Counted from the stretch's first letter, positions 27,662 to 37,259 are shown. The stretch is DNA of 64,000 nucleotides from Sphingobacterium siyangense (GCF_007830445.1 NZ_VLKR01000012.1:62001-126000); one strand, 5' to 3'. Made by a program: numbers and translations. The notes: generated from the letters alone by a model not told the origin.

Positions 27662-29191
27662 TTAGTCGATGTTGATTTTGTAAATAGCTTCTGCTTCTTT
27701 GTCATCAAATTGGCGCATTTGTGTGATCAGTTTCTTTTTCATCAGTTTGACGACGCTTTGATAGGTAGGATCCTTGTAAACATTATGGAGTTCACTGGGA
27801 TCCTTTTGAAGGTCAAAGAGTTCCCAATTTTCGATTCGTTTATAATAGCGGATCAATTTATAACGGTCATCACGAACACCAAAATGGGGGCTCACGGCAT
27901 GTTCTCCATTTTCAAAATAATGATAGAACAGCTCTTTTCGATGTTCCTCTTTGTTATTTTTCAGGACATGTACAAAAGATTCACCTTGCATGTCTTTCGG
28001 TTTTTTGATAGCAGCTAACTCCAATAACGTGGGAGCGATATCAGCGTTGACAATTTTGGCGTTTATGGTCGATTTTGCGCGTAATAGGGCTGGGTACCGC
28101 ATGACCATTGGGGTACGAAAAGATTCCTCATACATCCAACGTTTGTCGAACCAACCATGCTCACCCATATAAAAACCTTGGTCTGAAAGATAGATTACAA
28201 TTGTATTTTCACTGAGTGATTTTTGATCCAGATAATCTAGTACTTTCCCTATATTGCGGTCCATAGATTGGGCAGTATTGAGATAATCAATCATATAACG
28301 TCTGAACTTCCATTCTGCAAGTTGCTTGCCCGTCAAATTACCTTGCTTTAGTTGTTCATAAATGGGCCGATAATAGGTGATATAGCTATCCTTTTGAGCT
28401 TGGTTCATCCGCTTGAAGTTACCGTCGGCCATCATGTCTTCCAACGAATTGAACATTTTGAGATCGTAGCCCATTTTCATGTCCTTGTCAATGGACATTT
28501 CCTGCAATGCGGCTGCAGGTCTACTTTGGTAATTGTCGTAGAAAGTAGTGGGTAAGGTGAAATTTACAGTATCGTAGCTGCCGAAGTCCTTTGGATCTGG
28601 CATCCAGGTACGGTGTGTGGCTTTATGACCGATGACTAGACAAAATGGCTTATCAGCGTCTACCGTATCGAGCCAATCAATAGCTTTTTCGGTTACGATA
28701 TCGGATACATACCCTTCAGTGCGTTTGCGGCCCTCTTTGCTGATAAAATCTGGATTAAAATAAGTCCCCTGTCCAACAAGAATATCATAATAGTTGAAAC
28801 CCTGCAGTTTGTCTCCTAAGTGAATTTTACCCACCCAAGCGGTATTGTAACCTACGTTTTGGAGCTGTTTCACAAAAAGATCCTGACTAAAGTCGAATTC
28901 AGAAGTTTCATTGTCTTTGAATCCATTTTTATGGCTGTATTTACCCGTTAATAATGTCGCTCGGGATGGTCCGCAGATCGAATTGTTGACGAAGGCATTT
29001 TTAAATAGGGCACCCTGAGCAGCGATGCGGTCTATCTGTGGTGTTTTCCCATATTTCGAACCATAGGCTCCGATTGCTTGATAGGCATGATCATCGGAAA
29101 TAATGATGATGATATTAGGCTTTTTTTGTGCAGAAGCATTTTTATAGAGAAGTGTTGCGATTACGGCAAATAAAAAGATGCTGAGTTTCAT
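27662..29191 (-). CDS. Cys-type sulfatase, secreted
   Basis: Hydrolyses sulfate esters, probably on a host-type glycan. 509 aa. Seen: signal peptide ending NASAQ; metal-site DD in IIISDDHAYQA; sulfatase signature CGPSRATLLTG with Cys73 to be converted to formylglycine and Arg77; KIHLGDK and GYVSDIVTEKAIDWL later; NADIAPTLLELA and MQGESFVHVL in the C-terminal half. The string GQGTYFNPDFI resembles S1_11 sulfatases, whose known members cut 6-sulfate from GlcNAc; this subfamily call is from memory and moderate. It is divergent from a broken GH27 gene, and the shared upstream region carries the best copy of the putative GntR operator, tying it to the sialic acid locus. An anaerobic-type sulfatase-maturing enzyme or FGE is needed but is not in the window. 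Confidence 0.92.
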   Translation of the reverse strand: MKLSIFLFAVIATLLYKNASAQKKPNIIIIISDDHAYQAIGAYGSKYGKTPQIDRIAAQGALFKNAFVNNSICGPSRATLLTGKYSHKNGFKDNETSEFDFSQDLFVKQLQNVGYNTAWVGKIHLGDKLQGFNYYDILVGQGTYFNPDFISKEGRKRTEGYVSDIVTEKAIDWLDTVDADKPFCLVIGHKATHRTWMPDPKDFGSYDTVNFTLPTTFYDNYQSRPAAALQEMSIDKDMKMGYDLKMFNSLEDMMADGNFKRMNQAQKDSYITYYRPIYEQLKQGNLTGKQLAEWKFRRYMIDYLNTAQSMDRNIGKVLDYLDQKSLSENTIVIYLSDQGFYMGEHGWFDKRWMYEESFRTPMVMRYPALLRAKSTINAKIVNADIAPTLLELAAIKKPKDMQGESFVHVLKNNKEEHRKELFYHYFENGEHAVSPHFGVRDDRYKLIRYYKRIENWELFDLQKDPSELHNVYKDPTYQSVVKLMKKKLITQMRQFDDKEAEAIYKINID

Positions 29192-29296
29192 TGTGTTTTT
29201 TGGTTTAAATTGAATGTATCAAGCTTTTTTAAGCTATGCTATTTGAAAATAGTGTAAATTTCACGATGGTGATAACGCTGACTAAGATAAGGATTA

Positions 29297-29311
29297 TTAT
29301 GTATTACATAA
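29297..29311. promoter_or_regulatory. Perfect 15-bp palindrome, putative GntR (NanR-like) operator
   Basis: TTATGTATTACATAA is a perfect palindrome around a central base, 106 bases before the sulfatase ATG and 110 bases before the GH27 start. The TAYGTA..TACRTA form fits FadR-subfamily operators. Near copies lie at the regulator's own start (31288) and at the SusC promoter (31411). Confidence 0.65.
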
Positions 29312-29420
29312 AATAATTAAGTGATTGAATTTACTTTTTCATATCATTGTCTCTATGTATTTTTGATGCAGATTAAAATGAAAACAAAGGATAGATCAGA
29401 TCTTTTTTTATACTACAATT

Positions 29421-30440
29421 ATGGGATTTAAGTTGTTATTTAAGGGTATACTTTTGGGGGCTTTAGTAGGCGCTTGGAGTCTAAAAGGGTTGTGTCAAGA
29501 GGCAAAACCACCAATAATGGGTTGGAGCAGCTGGAATAGCTTTCGGATCCATATTGATGAAAAGTTGATTCGGGAGCAGGCAGATGCCATGGTCGCGACT
29601 GGCTTGCACGATGCGGGATACAGTTATGTCAATGTGGATGACGGGTATTTCGGGGGGCGTGACCAAGCGGGAAAACTTTACGAAGACCGTTCAAAATTTC
29701 CCGGTGGAATGCGGGCCCTATCCGATTATATTCATTCTAAGGGATTAAAAGCGGGATTGTATTCGGAAGGTGGAAAAATCGCGAACAATATACAAAAATA
29801 ATAACGGCAGTGAAGGCTGTTCGCCTAGATGTAGGCTTTAACCTTTGCCGCTGGCAATTCCCGGGTGACTGGGCCATTAAACAGGTCGATTCTTGGCGTA
29901 TCTCGCAAGATATACAACCAAATTTTGCTTCAGTGTTGCATATTATTGATCTCAATCGTAATCTTTATCCCTATAGCTCTCCGGGGCATTATAATGATAT
30001 TGGATATGCTTCAAGTGGGTAATGGAATGACTCATGAAGAGGATAAAACGCATTTCTCGATGTGGTGTATGTTGAATTCACCTTTGATGGCTGGAAACGA
30101 CCTTCGGAAAATCTCGAAACAGACACTTTCTATATTGACTAACAAAGAGCTCATAGCTCTGAATCAGGATAAGGCTTTTAAACAAGCACAAGTCGTTCAT
30201 AAAGCGGGTGAGGTAGAAGTCTGGAAAAAAGATCTGGCAGATCCAAAGCATAAAGCATTTGCAATTCTTAATCGGTCGGACAAAGAAACGATGTTTAAAC
30301 TGGATATTAAAGCGCTGAATTTGTCTCCAAAAAATCGCGTCAGAGATTTATGGCTTCATCGCGATGAAGGAAACCTTGGTCAGAATACAAAATTCATTCT
30401 TCCTCCGCATGGAATCATTGTACTGTTGCTGTCTGAATAA
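29421..30440 (+). pseudogene. Decayed GH27 alpha-galactosidase-type gene
   Basis: Remnant of a secreted GH27 enzyme in three pieces. Piece 1 (29421-29801): signal peptide ending GLCQ, then PPIMGWSSWNSF, VNVDDGYFGGRD and LKAGLYSEGG. Piece 2 (about 29801-30003, another frame): FNLCRWQFPGDWA, SWRISQDI (the RxxxD acid/base site) and HIIDLNRNLYPYSSPGHYND. Piece 3 (about 30004-30440, first frame again): DMLQVGNGM, EEDKTHFSMWCMLNSPLMAGNDL and the C-terminal beta domain. Between pieces 1 and 2 about 80-90 family residues are missing, including the nucleophile Asp of the (K/V)DW motif. Between 2 and 3 one extra G (30002-30003) shifts the frame. Two independent lesions make a non-functional gene likely. 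Confidence 0.85.
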
Positions 30441-30497
30441 CAAAGTGTCAAATTGTACGATAACCAAGTAAAAGGATTAAGTGGAGATGCTTTAAAG

Positions 30498-30529
30498 AAA
30501 AAGCCCAATCATATGATTGGGCTTTTTTA
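30498..30529. terminator. Bidirectional terminator between GH27 remnant and regulator
   Basis: A perfect 30-bp palindrome (AAAAAGCCCAATC.. with its complement, 30498-30527) has a T-run on both strands. It can stop the GH27 transcript and the regulator transcript, whose stops face it. Confidence 0.85.
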
Positions 30530-30559
30530 TAGTGTTGTAAATCAATCATGTTAAACAGA

Positions 30560-31288
30560 TTATCCAATAGATTTCTTATATAAAAAGAGTCGCTGATAAT
30601 GATTGTCAAGATGTTTGCGCATGGCATTTCGAAAAACCTCGGCATTGCCGACCTTCAATATATCAACTAGGCCTCGGTGTGAAATAAAGCTTTTCGATGA
30701 ACTGGGACTAGTCAGTAAGCCGCTGCTATGGACATATTGAAAAACAGGTAACAGCATGTTCTGGAAATCTTTGAGAATCGTATTTCCAGTGATTTCATAA
30801 AGCTTACCGTGAAAGGCTACTTCAGTTTCAATGTCGAAAATTGTATTATCTGCATTTATAGGTTCCTTGGCAACGATCGCTTCCAGCTCCTCAATGTCTT
30901 TTTCCTGTATATGTTCAAAAAGAATATCCGCCATACCCACCTCCAGCACCATGCGCATTTCAAAAAGATCCTGTAAGGTCTTGTTTTCCATAATGGTTGG
31001 GTAAAGTGATTTGCGTAGCGGTTTTATGAGATCTGGACTTGTTAGAACGGCCCCACGATGTTTTTTTGATTCGATCAATCCGACCATACGTAACCGCAAC
31101 ATAGCTTCGCGAACTACTGTACGACTTACACCAAGGGTTTCGGCCAATTCAATTTCCTTAGGTAAAGCATCTCCAACCTTTAAGCCTTGGTTGACAAAAA
31201 GATTGATGATTTCTTTTTCAGCACGGTCTACTAGTGAAGAGGTATCAATTGTATTAAGATGTTCTATCAGCGAAGAATTCGGTTCCAT
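30560..31288 (-). CDS. FadR-subfamily GntR transcriptional regulator, probable regulator of the sialoglycan locus
   Basis: DNA-binding repressor candidate of 242 aa. Seen: N-terminal winged helix (about 15-85) with LPKEIELAETLGVSRTVVREAMLRLRMVGLI; C-terminal FCD ligand-binding domain (about 105-235) with metal-type His residues in FHGKLYEITGN, SHRGLVDIL and MRKHLDNHY. The start MEPNSS at 31288 is preferred to a longer frame from 31360 that lacks family similarity. It is divergent from the SusC of the nan cluster. E. coli NanR belongs to the same subfamily, so a sialic acid pathway sugar is the likely ligand. An operator-like site covers its own start codon, suggesting autoregulation. Confidence 0.9.
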   Translation of the reverse strand: MEPNSSLIEHLNTIDTSSLVDRAEKEIINLFVNQGLKVGDALPKEIELAETLGVSRTVVREAMLRLRMVGLIESKKHRGAVLTSPDLIKPLRKSLYPTIMENKTLQDLFEMRMVLEVGMADILFEHIQEKDIEELEAIVAKEPINADNTIFDIETEVAFHGKLYEITGNTILKDFQNMLLPVFQYVHSSGLLTSPSSSKSFISHRGLVDILKVGNAEVFRNAMRKHLDNHYQRLFLYKKSIG

Positions 31289-31300
31289 ATATATTACATA
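31288..31300. promoter_or_regulatory. Putative GntR operator at the regulator start codon
   Basis: The 13-mer TATATATTACATA matches the perfect site at 29298-29310 at 12 of 13 positions. It overlaps the first base of the regulator's ATG. A -7 box candidate for the regulator, TATCTTTG, lies upstream at 31330-31323 on the minus strand. Confidence 0.55.
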
Positions 31301-31373
31301 TCGCGCATTAGGCGCATTAAGACAAAGATAATTAATAAAAGTGATTAATATGTTGTACATAATTTGATTTAAA

Positions 31374-31406
31374 TTTGTTTTTTACATTTAGTAATTTATA
31401 TATTTG
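31374..31406 (+). promoter_or_regulatory. Promoter of the nan/SusC operon
   Basis: -33 TTTG (31374-31377) and -7 TATATTTG (31399-31406) are 21 bases apart, matching the Bacteroidota consensus. The ATG of SusC follows 29 bases after the -7 box. Confidence 0.7.
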
Positions 31407-31410
31407 TATA

Positions 31411-31423
31411 TATGTAATACTTA
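31411..31423. promoter_or_regulatory. Putative GntR operator at the SusC start site
   Basis: TATGTAATACTTA matches the 13-base palindrome TATGTAWTACATA at 12 positions. It begins five bases after the -7 box and so covers the transcription start, the position expected for repression. A wider inverted pair TTGTAT (31404) and ATACAA (31424) frames it. Confidence 0.6.
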
Positions 31424-31435
31424 ATACAAACCAAT

Positions 31436-34400
31436 ATGTATTCAAACCTAAAATTACGAACCCTTCTCACGCTGTCTGTTTTGATGGGCAATTTGCTTTT
31501 AGCCCAGGCACAAGACCATGCGGTGCGGGGAAAAATTACCGATGCAAAGACAGGGGAGTTGCTCGGCAACGTGACTGTAAAAGTCAAAGGATCCAACCAA
31601 TCTTTGCAGACAAATGCTGATGGGACTTTCTCAATCAGTACCAATCCCAATACTATTTTAGTCATCACGTCTACGGGGTATAGACCATATGAAGTAAAAG
31701 TTGGACAATTAAATCAATTGGATATCAAACTCGAGTCCAAGGTTGAGCAAATGGATGAAGTTGTGGTGGTTGGATATGGAACACAAAACAGGAGAAGTGT
31801 GACTGGTTCCATCGCTAAAGTGGATAAAACTGTTTTGCAAAATACGCCACGTTCTAATGTTGCTACAGCATTGCAGGGAACTGTACCTGGATTACAGGTG
31901 GTGAATAAATCGGGTACACCCGGGGCGGCGCCTATGTTAAAATTGCGCGGTGGAGCATCAATTAAAAGTTCTAGTCCCCCATTAGTGGTAATAGATGGCG
32001 TCATTCGTGAGATGAATGATGTGAGTTCGGATAATATTGAATCCATCGAACTTCTAAAAGATGCTTCTGCAACGGCAATATATGGAGCTCGCGCAAATAA
32101 TGGCGTAGTTTTGATCACAACGAAAACCGGTAAATCGGGACAGTCAAATATATCTTATAAATTCACAGGAGGCTTTAACCAACGTCGTGAGGGGTATCGT
32201 TATATGAATGCTGGGGATTACATTTATTATACGCGCTTGGGTTATTTAAATGCCGGTAAAACGATTGAGACAGCTAATAGCTCCAGAGGACTGGGATTAT
32301 TGACTGATAATGCAAATTTATCTTCCTTCGATATTCGTCGTTACACATCTGACTTGGATCCATTACTAGCTAAAGGGTGGCAACTTGTTGATGATCCGTA
32401 TGGTGGTCAGATAATTTATAAAGATCATTCGGGTGAAGTGGAGGATATCTTATTTCGAAATACCTATACAAAGGATCATTATGTAAATGTATCGGGCGGT
32501 AACGATCGAGGAAAATATTTCGCTGCATTTGATGCATATGATGAGAATGGAATCATTGTGGGCTCCAACTATAAAAGATATACTGCAGATCTAAATGGTT
32601 CATATAAGCTGAAACCGAATCTGGAGGTGGCAACCTCGGTCAATTTGTCAACTGCTTCTCAATATGGCGTTGGCGGATCGGAAGTAAGTGCATTATATCG
32701 GAATTTGGCTATTTGGCCAACATTTAATCCTTGGGTTGATGAGGCGAAGACGAGACCCAATCCAGGCAACGGCATCAATGATGGGAATCCATTGTATTGG
32801 TTGAGCCGTATGGAGAGAAATAATGAAACGAATCGCATTGTCGTAAACGGTTCCCTAAAATGGGATATTATTCCTGGTCTATACCTCAAGGTCTCGGGAA
32901 ATGCCTATATGAAAGAGTTATTGAATGAGTTCTTCCAAAAATCGACCCAGACCTATGCCAATGTGTTTTCTAACCCCGAAACAATAGGCAGTACTTCAAG
33001 AGATGCTTATCGCAATATAAATCGCGATTTCCAAACACAGTTCAACGGTATTTTAAATTATACCAAGACATTTGGTGAGAAGCATAATCTGAACGCTATG
33101 CTTGGTGCGGAATATTTTAATACAAAAACAGATTATATGCAGGTGTATGGGAAGAATGCGCCTACTGATGATATACCGACCGTCAATGCTTCGACTGTTT
33201 TTGTGGCTGGAAATAACACATCTTCGAAATCTGAATATAGAATTATTTCGTCCATGGGACGTTTGGCTTATGATTATGATGGGAAATATTTGTTGAATGC
33301 CGTATATCGTTTGGATGGTGTATCGAGTTTAGCAGATGGCCATCGTTGGGGCTTTTTCCCAGGTCTTTCTGCAGGCTGGAATGTTCATCAAGAAACATTT
33401 TTTAAGAATACCAAATTAGCGGAGTATATTTCAACTTTGAAGCCTAGACTGAGTTACGGAGAAAATGGAAATATAAACGGATTAGGCAGATATGAAGTCC
33501 AGGGAACCTATTCCTTGCAAACCAATTATAATGGAACCGCTGGATACCTCAATACACAGCCGGTAAATGGAAATCTGGTTTGGGAAACGAGTAAAACTAC
33601 TGGTGTAGGCTTAGATTTAGGTTTATGGAAAGACCGCGTAACTTTACTATTCGATTATTACAATAGAAAAACTAAAAACCTTTTAACAGATCTGACTCTG
33701 CCTAGTTATATCGGCTTCTCGTCTATAAATACCAACTTAGGAACTTTACAAAATAAAGGCCTGGAGTTTGGGTTACAAGCTCGCGTGCTTAGAAATCCCG
33801 ATGGTATTAATTTGAATATTGGCGCCAATGCCGCATTTGTTAAAAATAAAATACTGGAGCTGCCGAATAATGGAAACGAAAATAATCGTCAAGGTGGTCT
33901 ACAGGTCTATGATCCAACATCGGGTCAAGTTAAATGGGTAGGTGGGTATCAGGAGGGGCAATCGCTGGGCGATATCTACGCATATAAACAAGTATCAATA
34001 TTTAAAGATGATGCTGAGGTAAGTTCAGTTGCCGGAAACCGTACGGATAATATTGCAGGAATTACTGGACCTAATCTCCCTGTTGGAAAAAATGGAAGAA
34101 TTACTCCTGGAGATGTCAATTGGCTGGATGTCGATGGAAATGATATTATCGATTCACGTGATCAAGTGTATATCGGCAATATTAATCCAAAATGGACGGG
34201 CGGATTTACAGCGAATTTAAGTTATAAGAATCTGAGCCTTTTTTCAAACTGGGAGTTTGCGCTGGGACATAAGATTTACAATGATCTTGTTGCAAGAACA
34301 TTGGGTAATTATCAGGGCACATTCAATTATATTGAGCTGCAAAAACAAGCTTGGTCACCCACCAACACTATAACAGACATTCCAAAGGTTTATTTTGCGG

Positions 34401-34735
34401 ATCAGGTTGGTGGTTCCAAACAGAATTATACACGTGGAAACAATGCCAATGCGGTATTGAATAGCAACAATTCGAGGTTTTATGAAAAAGGAGATTATCT
34501 GGCACTCCGTGAGTTGACTCTCTCGTACGACATGCCCAAATCATTGCTCGAAAAATCGCGGGTATTTTCGCATGCACGGATTTATTTTACCGGATCTAAT
34601 CTTTTTTATATCACAAAATTCTCGGGTCCATCGCCTGAACCGCCAGTAGATGCGAACAATTTGGTTACAGGTATATATTTAGGCACTTATCCCACACCAA
34701 GATCTTATGTCTTAGGTGTTCAACTATCCTTTTAA
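31436..34735 (+). CDS. SusC-type TonB-dependent receptor of the sialoglycan locus
   Basis: Outer-membrane importer of 1099 aa, first gene of the large operon. Seen: signal peptide ending LLAQAQ, CarboxypepD_reg-like domain (about 27-105), TonB-box region MDEVVVVGYGTQNRRSVTGSI, a plug with LQGTVPGLQVV and LLKDASATAIYGARANNGVV, and a barrel ending GVQLSF. With the following SusD it should import sialylated oligosaccharides or Neu5Ac. In Tannerella and Bacteroides a comparable receptor pair (NanO/NanU) accompanies the nan genes. Its promoter carries the putative GntR operator. Confidence 0.95.
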   Translation: MYSNLKLRTLLTLSVLMGNLLLAQAQDHAVRGKITDAKTGELLGNVTVKVKGSNQSLQTNADGTFSISTNPNTILVITSTGYRPYEVKVGQLNQLDIKLESKVEQMDEVVVVGYGTQNRRSVTGSIAKVDKTVLQNTPRSNVATALQGTVPGLQVVNKSGTPGAAPMLKLRGGASIKSSSPPLVVIDGVIREMNDVSSDNIESIELLKDASATAIYGARANNGVVLITTKTGKSGQSNISYKFTGGFNQRREGYRYMNAGDYIYYTRLGYLNAGKTIETANSSRGLGLLTDNANLSSFDIRRYTSDLDPLLAKGWQLVDDPYGGQIIYKDHSGEVEDILFRNTYTKDHYVNVSGGNDRGKYFAAFDAYDENGIIVGSNYKRYTADLNGSYKLKPNLEVATSVNLSTASQYGVGGSEVSALYRNLAIWPTFNPWVDEAKTRPNPGNGINDGNPLYWLSRMERNNETNRIVVNGSLKWDIIPGLYLKVSGNAYMKELLNEFFQKSTQTYANVFSNPETIGSTSRDAYRNINRDFQTQFNGILNYTKTFGEKHNLNAMLGAEYFNTKTDYMQVYGKNAPTDDIPTVNASTVFVAGNNTSSKSEYRIISSMGRLAYDYDGKYLLNAVYRLDGVSSLADGHRWGFFPGLSAGWNVHQETFFKNTKLAEYISTLKPRLSYGENGNINGLGRYEVQGTYSLQTNYNGTAGYLNTQPVNGNLVWETSKTTGVGLDLGLWKDRVTLLFDYYNRKTKNLLTDLTLPSYIGFSSINTNLGTLQNKGLEFGLQARVLRNPDGINLNIGANAAFVKNKILELPNNGNENNRQGGLQVYDPTSGQVKWVGGYQEGQSLGDIYAYKQVSIFKDDAEVSSVAGNRTDNIAGITGPNLPVGKNGRITPGDVNWLDVDGNDIIDSRDQVYIGNINPKWTGGFTANLSYKNLSLFSNWEFALGHKIYNDLVARTLGNYQGTFNYIELQKQAWSPTNTITDIPKVYFADQVGGSKQNYTRGNNANAVLNSNNSRFYEKGDYLALRELTLSYDMPKSLLEKSRVFSHARIYFTGSNLFYITKFSGPSPEPPVDANNLVTGIYLGTYPTPRSYVLGVQLSF

Positions 34736-34753
34736 TCTTAAAAATTGAAAACG

Positions 34754-36289
34754 ATGAAAATCAATATAAAAACCTTGAGCTTGGCAATGGTATTGGGACT
34801 AGGCCTCTTAAGTTCTTGCAATAAAAATCTAGAGTTAAATCCCGTGAGTACCATTAGTGATGGGAATTACTGGAAGACAGCCGATCAGTTTGATTCGTTT
34901 GTGAGTGGTCTACATGCAAGATTTCGGAACCATGAGCGCGCATTTGTACTTCTGGGTGAATACCAGGGGGAGGTCTTTGGCAATGATCCCGGAACGACAT
35001 CGTCTTTTACAGGGGAAGCTCCGCAAGGGTTGGAAAGAATGTGGAATCATAATTTGGATCTCGATAATCCGGGGGTGAGCAATTTCGGGGCTTTTTACGA
35101 AAACATCAATCAGATAAATTTGTTGATCAGCAAACTTAATACGACTGATATTGTGACCGCTCAAAATAAAGGTTACTATTTAGGGATTGCTTATGGAATG
35201 CGTGCATTCTACTATTTTCAGCTGTATCGTTCCTGGGGAGATGTTGTCCTGCAAACAGAGCCTGTTGGAAATATTGATATCACCAACCTTGCTAAAGCCG
35301 CTTCTCCAGCTTCGGATGTTTTAGGGCTTGTAACTTCGGATTTAGAAAGCTCTCTGACTTCTTTTGGAACAGATTACTCCGTGAAGAATACAAAATCGTA
35401 TTGGTCAAAATCAGCAACATTAATGCTTAAAGCAGAAGTGAATCTTTGGAATGCACATCGAGGCGGAGGTAAGGATGCTGCTTTAACAGCCAAAAATGCT
35501 TTATCGGAAATAAAATCAAATCTTACCTTGTCTCTGCAATCAGATTTTTCTGGTCTATTTTCTTCAACCAATCGCGGTAATAGTGAAATGATTTTTGTAG
35601 CGCGTCATCAATTAAATGAAGCGACTTTAGGTTTTATATCCGATTTTGTTCCACAATCTGGCCTTATCGCAAATTATTATGACTCACTTTCCAACAGAAA
35701 ATTCACTGTAACTGCTGAAAATTATGGTGGAATATTACGTGCACCGACTCGTATCCGTTCGTATCGGGACTACAATGATTTGGATCAACGTAAAAACACA
35801 TCTATTCAAGCGGCCTATTCAAAAGATGCGACAGGAAAGTTCAATATGGCCGGTTGTTTCCTGAAAAAATATCAAGGTGAACAAAATGCTGGATCTCGGG
35901 CATTTACGAATGATTTTCCAATCTATCGTTATGCGGATTTACTCTTGCTGTTAGCTGAAGCTAAAGTGCTACTGGGTGAAAGCCCCAAAGAGGAAATTAA
36001 TTTGGTTCGAGCAAGAGCTTTTGGAAGTAATTACAACGAAGGTACTTTTGGTTTTCCAAATCAGAAGATAGACAGCGATCCGATGGAAGCAATTTTAAAA
36101 GAACGCAAATTAGAATTTATTGGCGAGGGGAAATATTGGTATGATTTGAGAAGAATGGGCGATAGCTTTGTTTATAAGTATACATCATTACCGGTAGCAG
36201 AATCATTTCGCCTTTTATGGCCAATAAATAGGGATGCGTTGACAAATAACCGGCTACTGGTTCAAACGAAAGGTTATACGTCGTTTTAG
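34754..36289 (+). CDS. SusD-type lipoprotein of the sialoglycan locus
   Basis: Surface lipoprotein of 511 aa that should bind the glycan for the upstream SusC (NanU-like role). Seen: lipobox LLSSC, early string KNLELNPVSTISDGNYW, TPR-like helices (GIAYGMRAFYYFQLYRSWGDVVL), and the C-terminal signature LKERKLEFIGEGKYWYDLRRMGD. The ATG at 34754 is chosen over an in-frame TTG at 34745. The lyase gene follows after 41 bases. Confidence 0.94.
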   Translation: MKINIKTLSLAMVLGLGLLSSCNKNLELNPVSTISDGNYWKTADQFDSFVSGLHARFRNHERAFVLLGEYQGEVFGNDPGTTSSFTGEAPQGLERMWNHNLDLDNPGVSNFGAFYENINQINLLISKLNTTDIVTAQNKGYYLGIAYGMRAFYYFQLYRSWGDVVLQTEPVGNIDITNLAKAASPASDVLGLVTSDLESSLTSFGTDYSVKNTKSYWSKSATLMLKAEVNLWNAHRGGGKDAALTAKNALSEIKSNLTLSLQSDFSGLFSSTNRGNSEMIFVARHQLNEATLGFISDFVPQSGLIANYYDSLSNRKFTVTAENYGGILRAPTRIRSYRDYNDLDQRKNTSIQAAYSKDATGKFNMAGCFLKKYQGEQNAGSRAFTNDFPIYRYADLLLLLAEAKVLLGESPKEEINLVRARAFGSNYNEGTFGFPNQKIDSDPMEAILKERKLEFIGEGKYWYDLRRMGDSFVYKYTSLPVAESFRLLWPINRDALTNNRLLVQTKGYTSF

Positions 36290-36330
36290 TTACATTTAAA
36301 AAAAATAATATAATATTAAATACACAGATC

Positions 36331-37251
36331 ATGCTAGACCAAAAAATCTCAGGATTAATTGCAGCGCCATTTACTCCTTTCGATGAAAACGGAGAATTGA
36401 ATCTTGAGCTGATTCCGCAATACTATGCGATGTTAAAGCGCAATCGGGTAACGGGTGCCTTTATTTGTGGCTCTACCGGAGAAGGGGTATCGTTAACTTT
36501 TGAGGAAAAAGTTGCGGTCATGACAGCTTGGGCCAGATTAACAAAAGAGGATAATGCATTTACACTCATGATGCTTCTGGGCGGAACGAATATCAAAGAA
36601 TGCCAACAATTGGCTAGGCTGGCCGAGCAAGCAGGGGTAGATGTTGTTTCATTTACTTCACCATCTTATTTCAAACCTGCTAATGTGGATCAATTGGCAA
36701 AGTGTTGTGTCGAAATTGCTAGTGCAGCCCCGAATACGGCTTTCTATTATTATCATATCCCGGTATTGACCGGTGGAAACTTCCAGATGATCGATCTGTT
36801 GCAGCAGATTGATGGCGTAATACCCAATTTTAAGGGAATCAAATATACGCACGAAGATTTTATGGATTTTCTAAGCTGCATGAATTATGCAGATCGCAAG
36901 TACGATATGTTATGGGGAAGAGATGAGAATATGCTGTCCGCCTTGGTATTGGGTAACAAAGGTGCTGTCGGTAGTACCTATAACTATGCTGCACCTTTAT
37001 ATCTTGAGCTTATCGAGGCTTATGATCGGGGAGATCTTGAAAAAGCTAATGCTTTGCAGCAGCAATCTATCGATATGATCACACTGTTAGGAAAGTACGG
37101 TGGTATTTCAGTAGGAAAATCGTATATGAAATTGATTGGACTTGACTGCGGAGCATTTAGACTGCCTGTAAAGAATATTTCGACGGAGCAATTTGAACTT
37201 TTTAAGAGTGATGTGAACAAACTTAATTTTCAGACGTTTTGTGCACAGTAA
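36331..37251 (+). CDS. nanA: N-acetylneuraminate lyase
   Basis: Cytoplasmic class I aldolase of 306 aa; cleaves Neu5Ac to ManNAc and pyruvate. Seen: GSTGE loop at about 47-51 that binds the carboxylate, YYYHIP with the catalytic Tyr at about 141, and FKGIKYTH with the Schiff-base Lys at about 171, in place of the DHDPS context. The neighbourhood of sialidase, mutarotase, sialate esterase and ManNAc epimerase decides for a sialate lyase over dihydrodipicolinate synthase. It lies 41 bases after SusD; a stable hairpin follows before the next gene. Confidence 0.93.
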   Translation: MLDQKISGLIAAPFTPFDENGELNLELIPQYYAMLKRNRVTGAFICGSTGEGVSLTFEEKVAVMTAWARLTKEDNAFTLMMLLGGTNIKECQQLARLAEQAGVDVVSFTSPSYFKPANVDQLAKCCVEIASAAPNTAFYYYHIPVLTGGNFQMIDLLQQIDGVIPNFKGIKYTHEDFMDFLSCMNYADRKYDMLWGRDENMLSALVLGNKGAVGSTYNYAAPLYLELIEAYDRGDLEKANALQQQSIDMITLLGKYGGISVGKSYMKLIGLDCGAFRLPVKNISTEQFELFKSDVNKLNFQTFCAQ

Positions 37252-37259
37252 AATAGATC

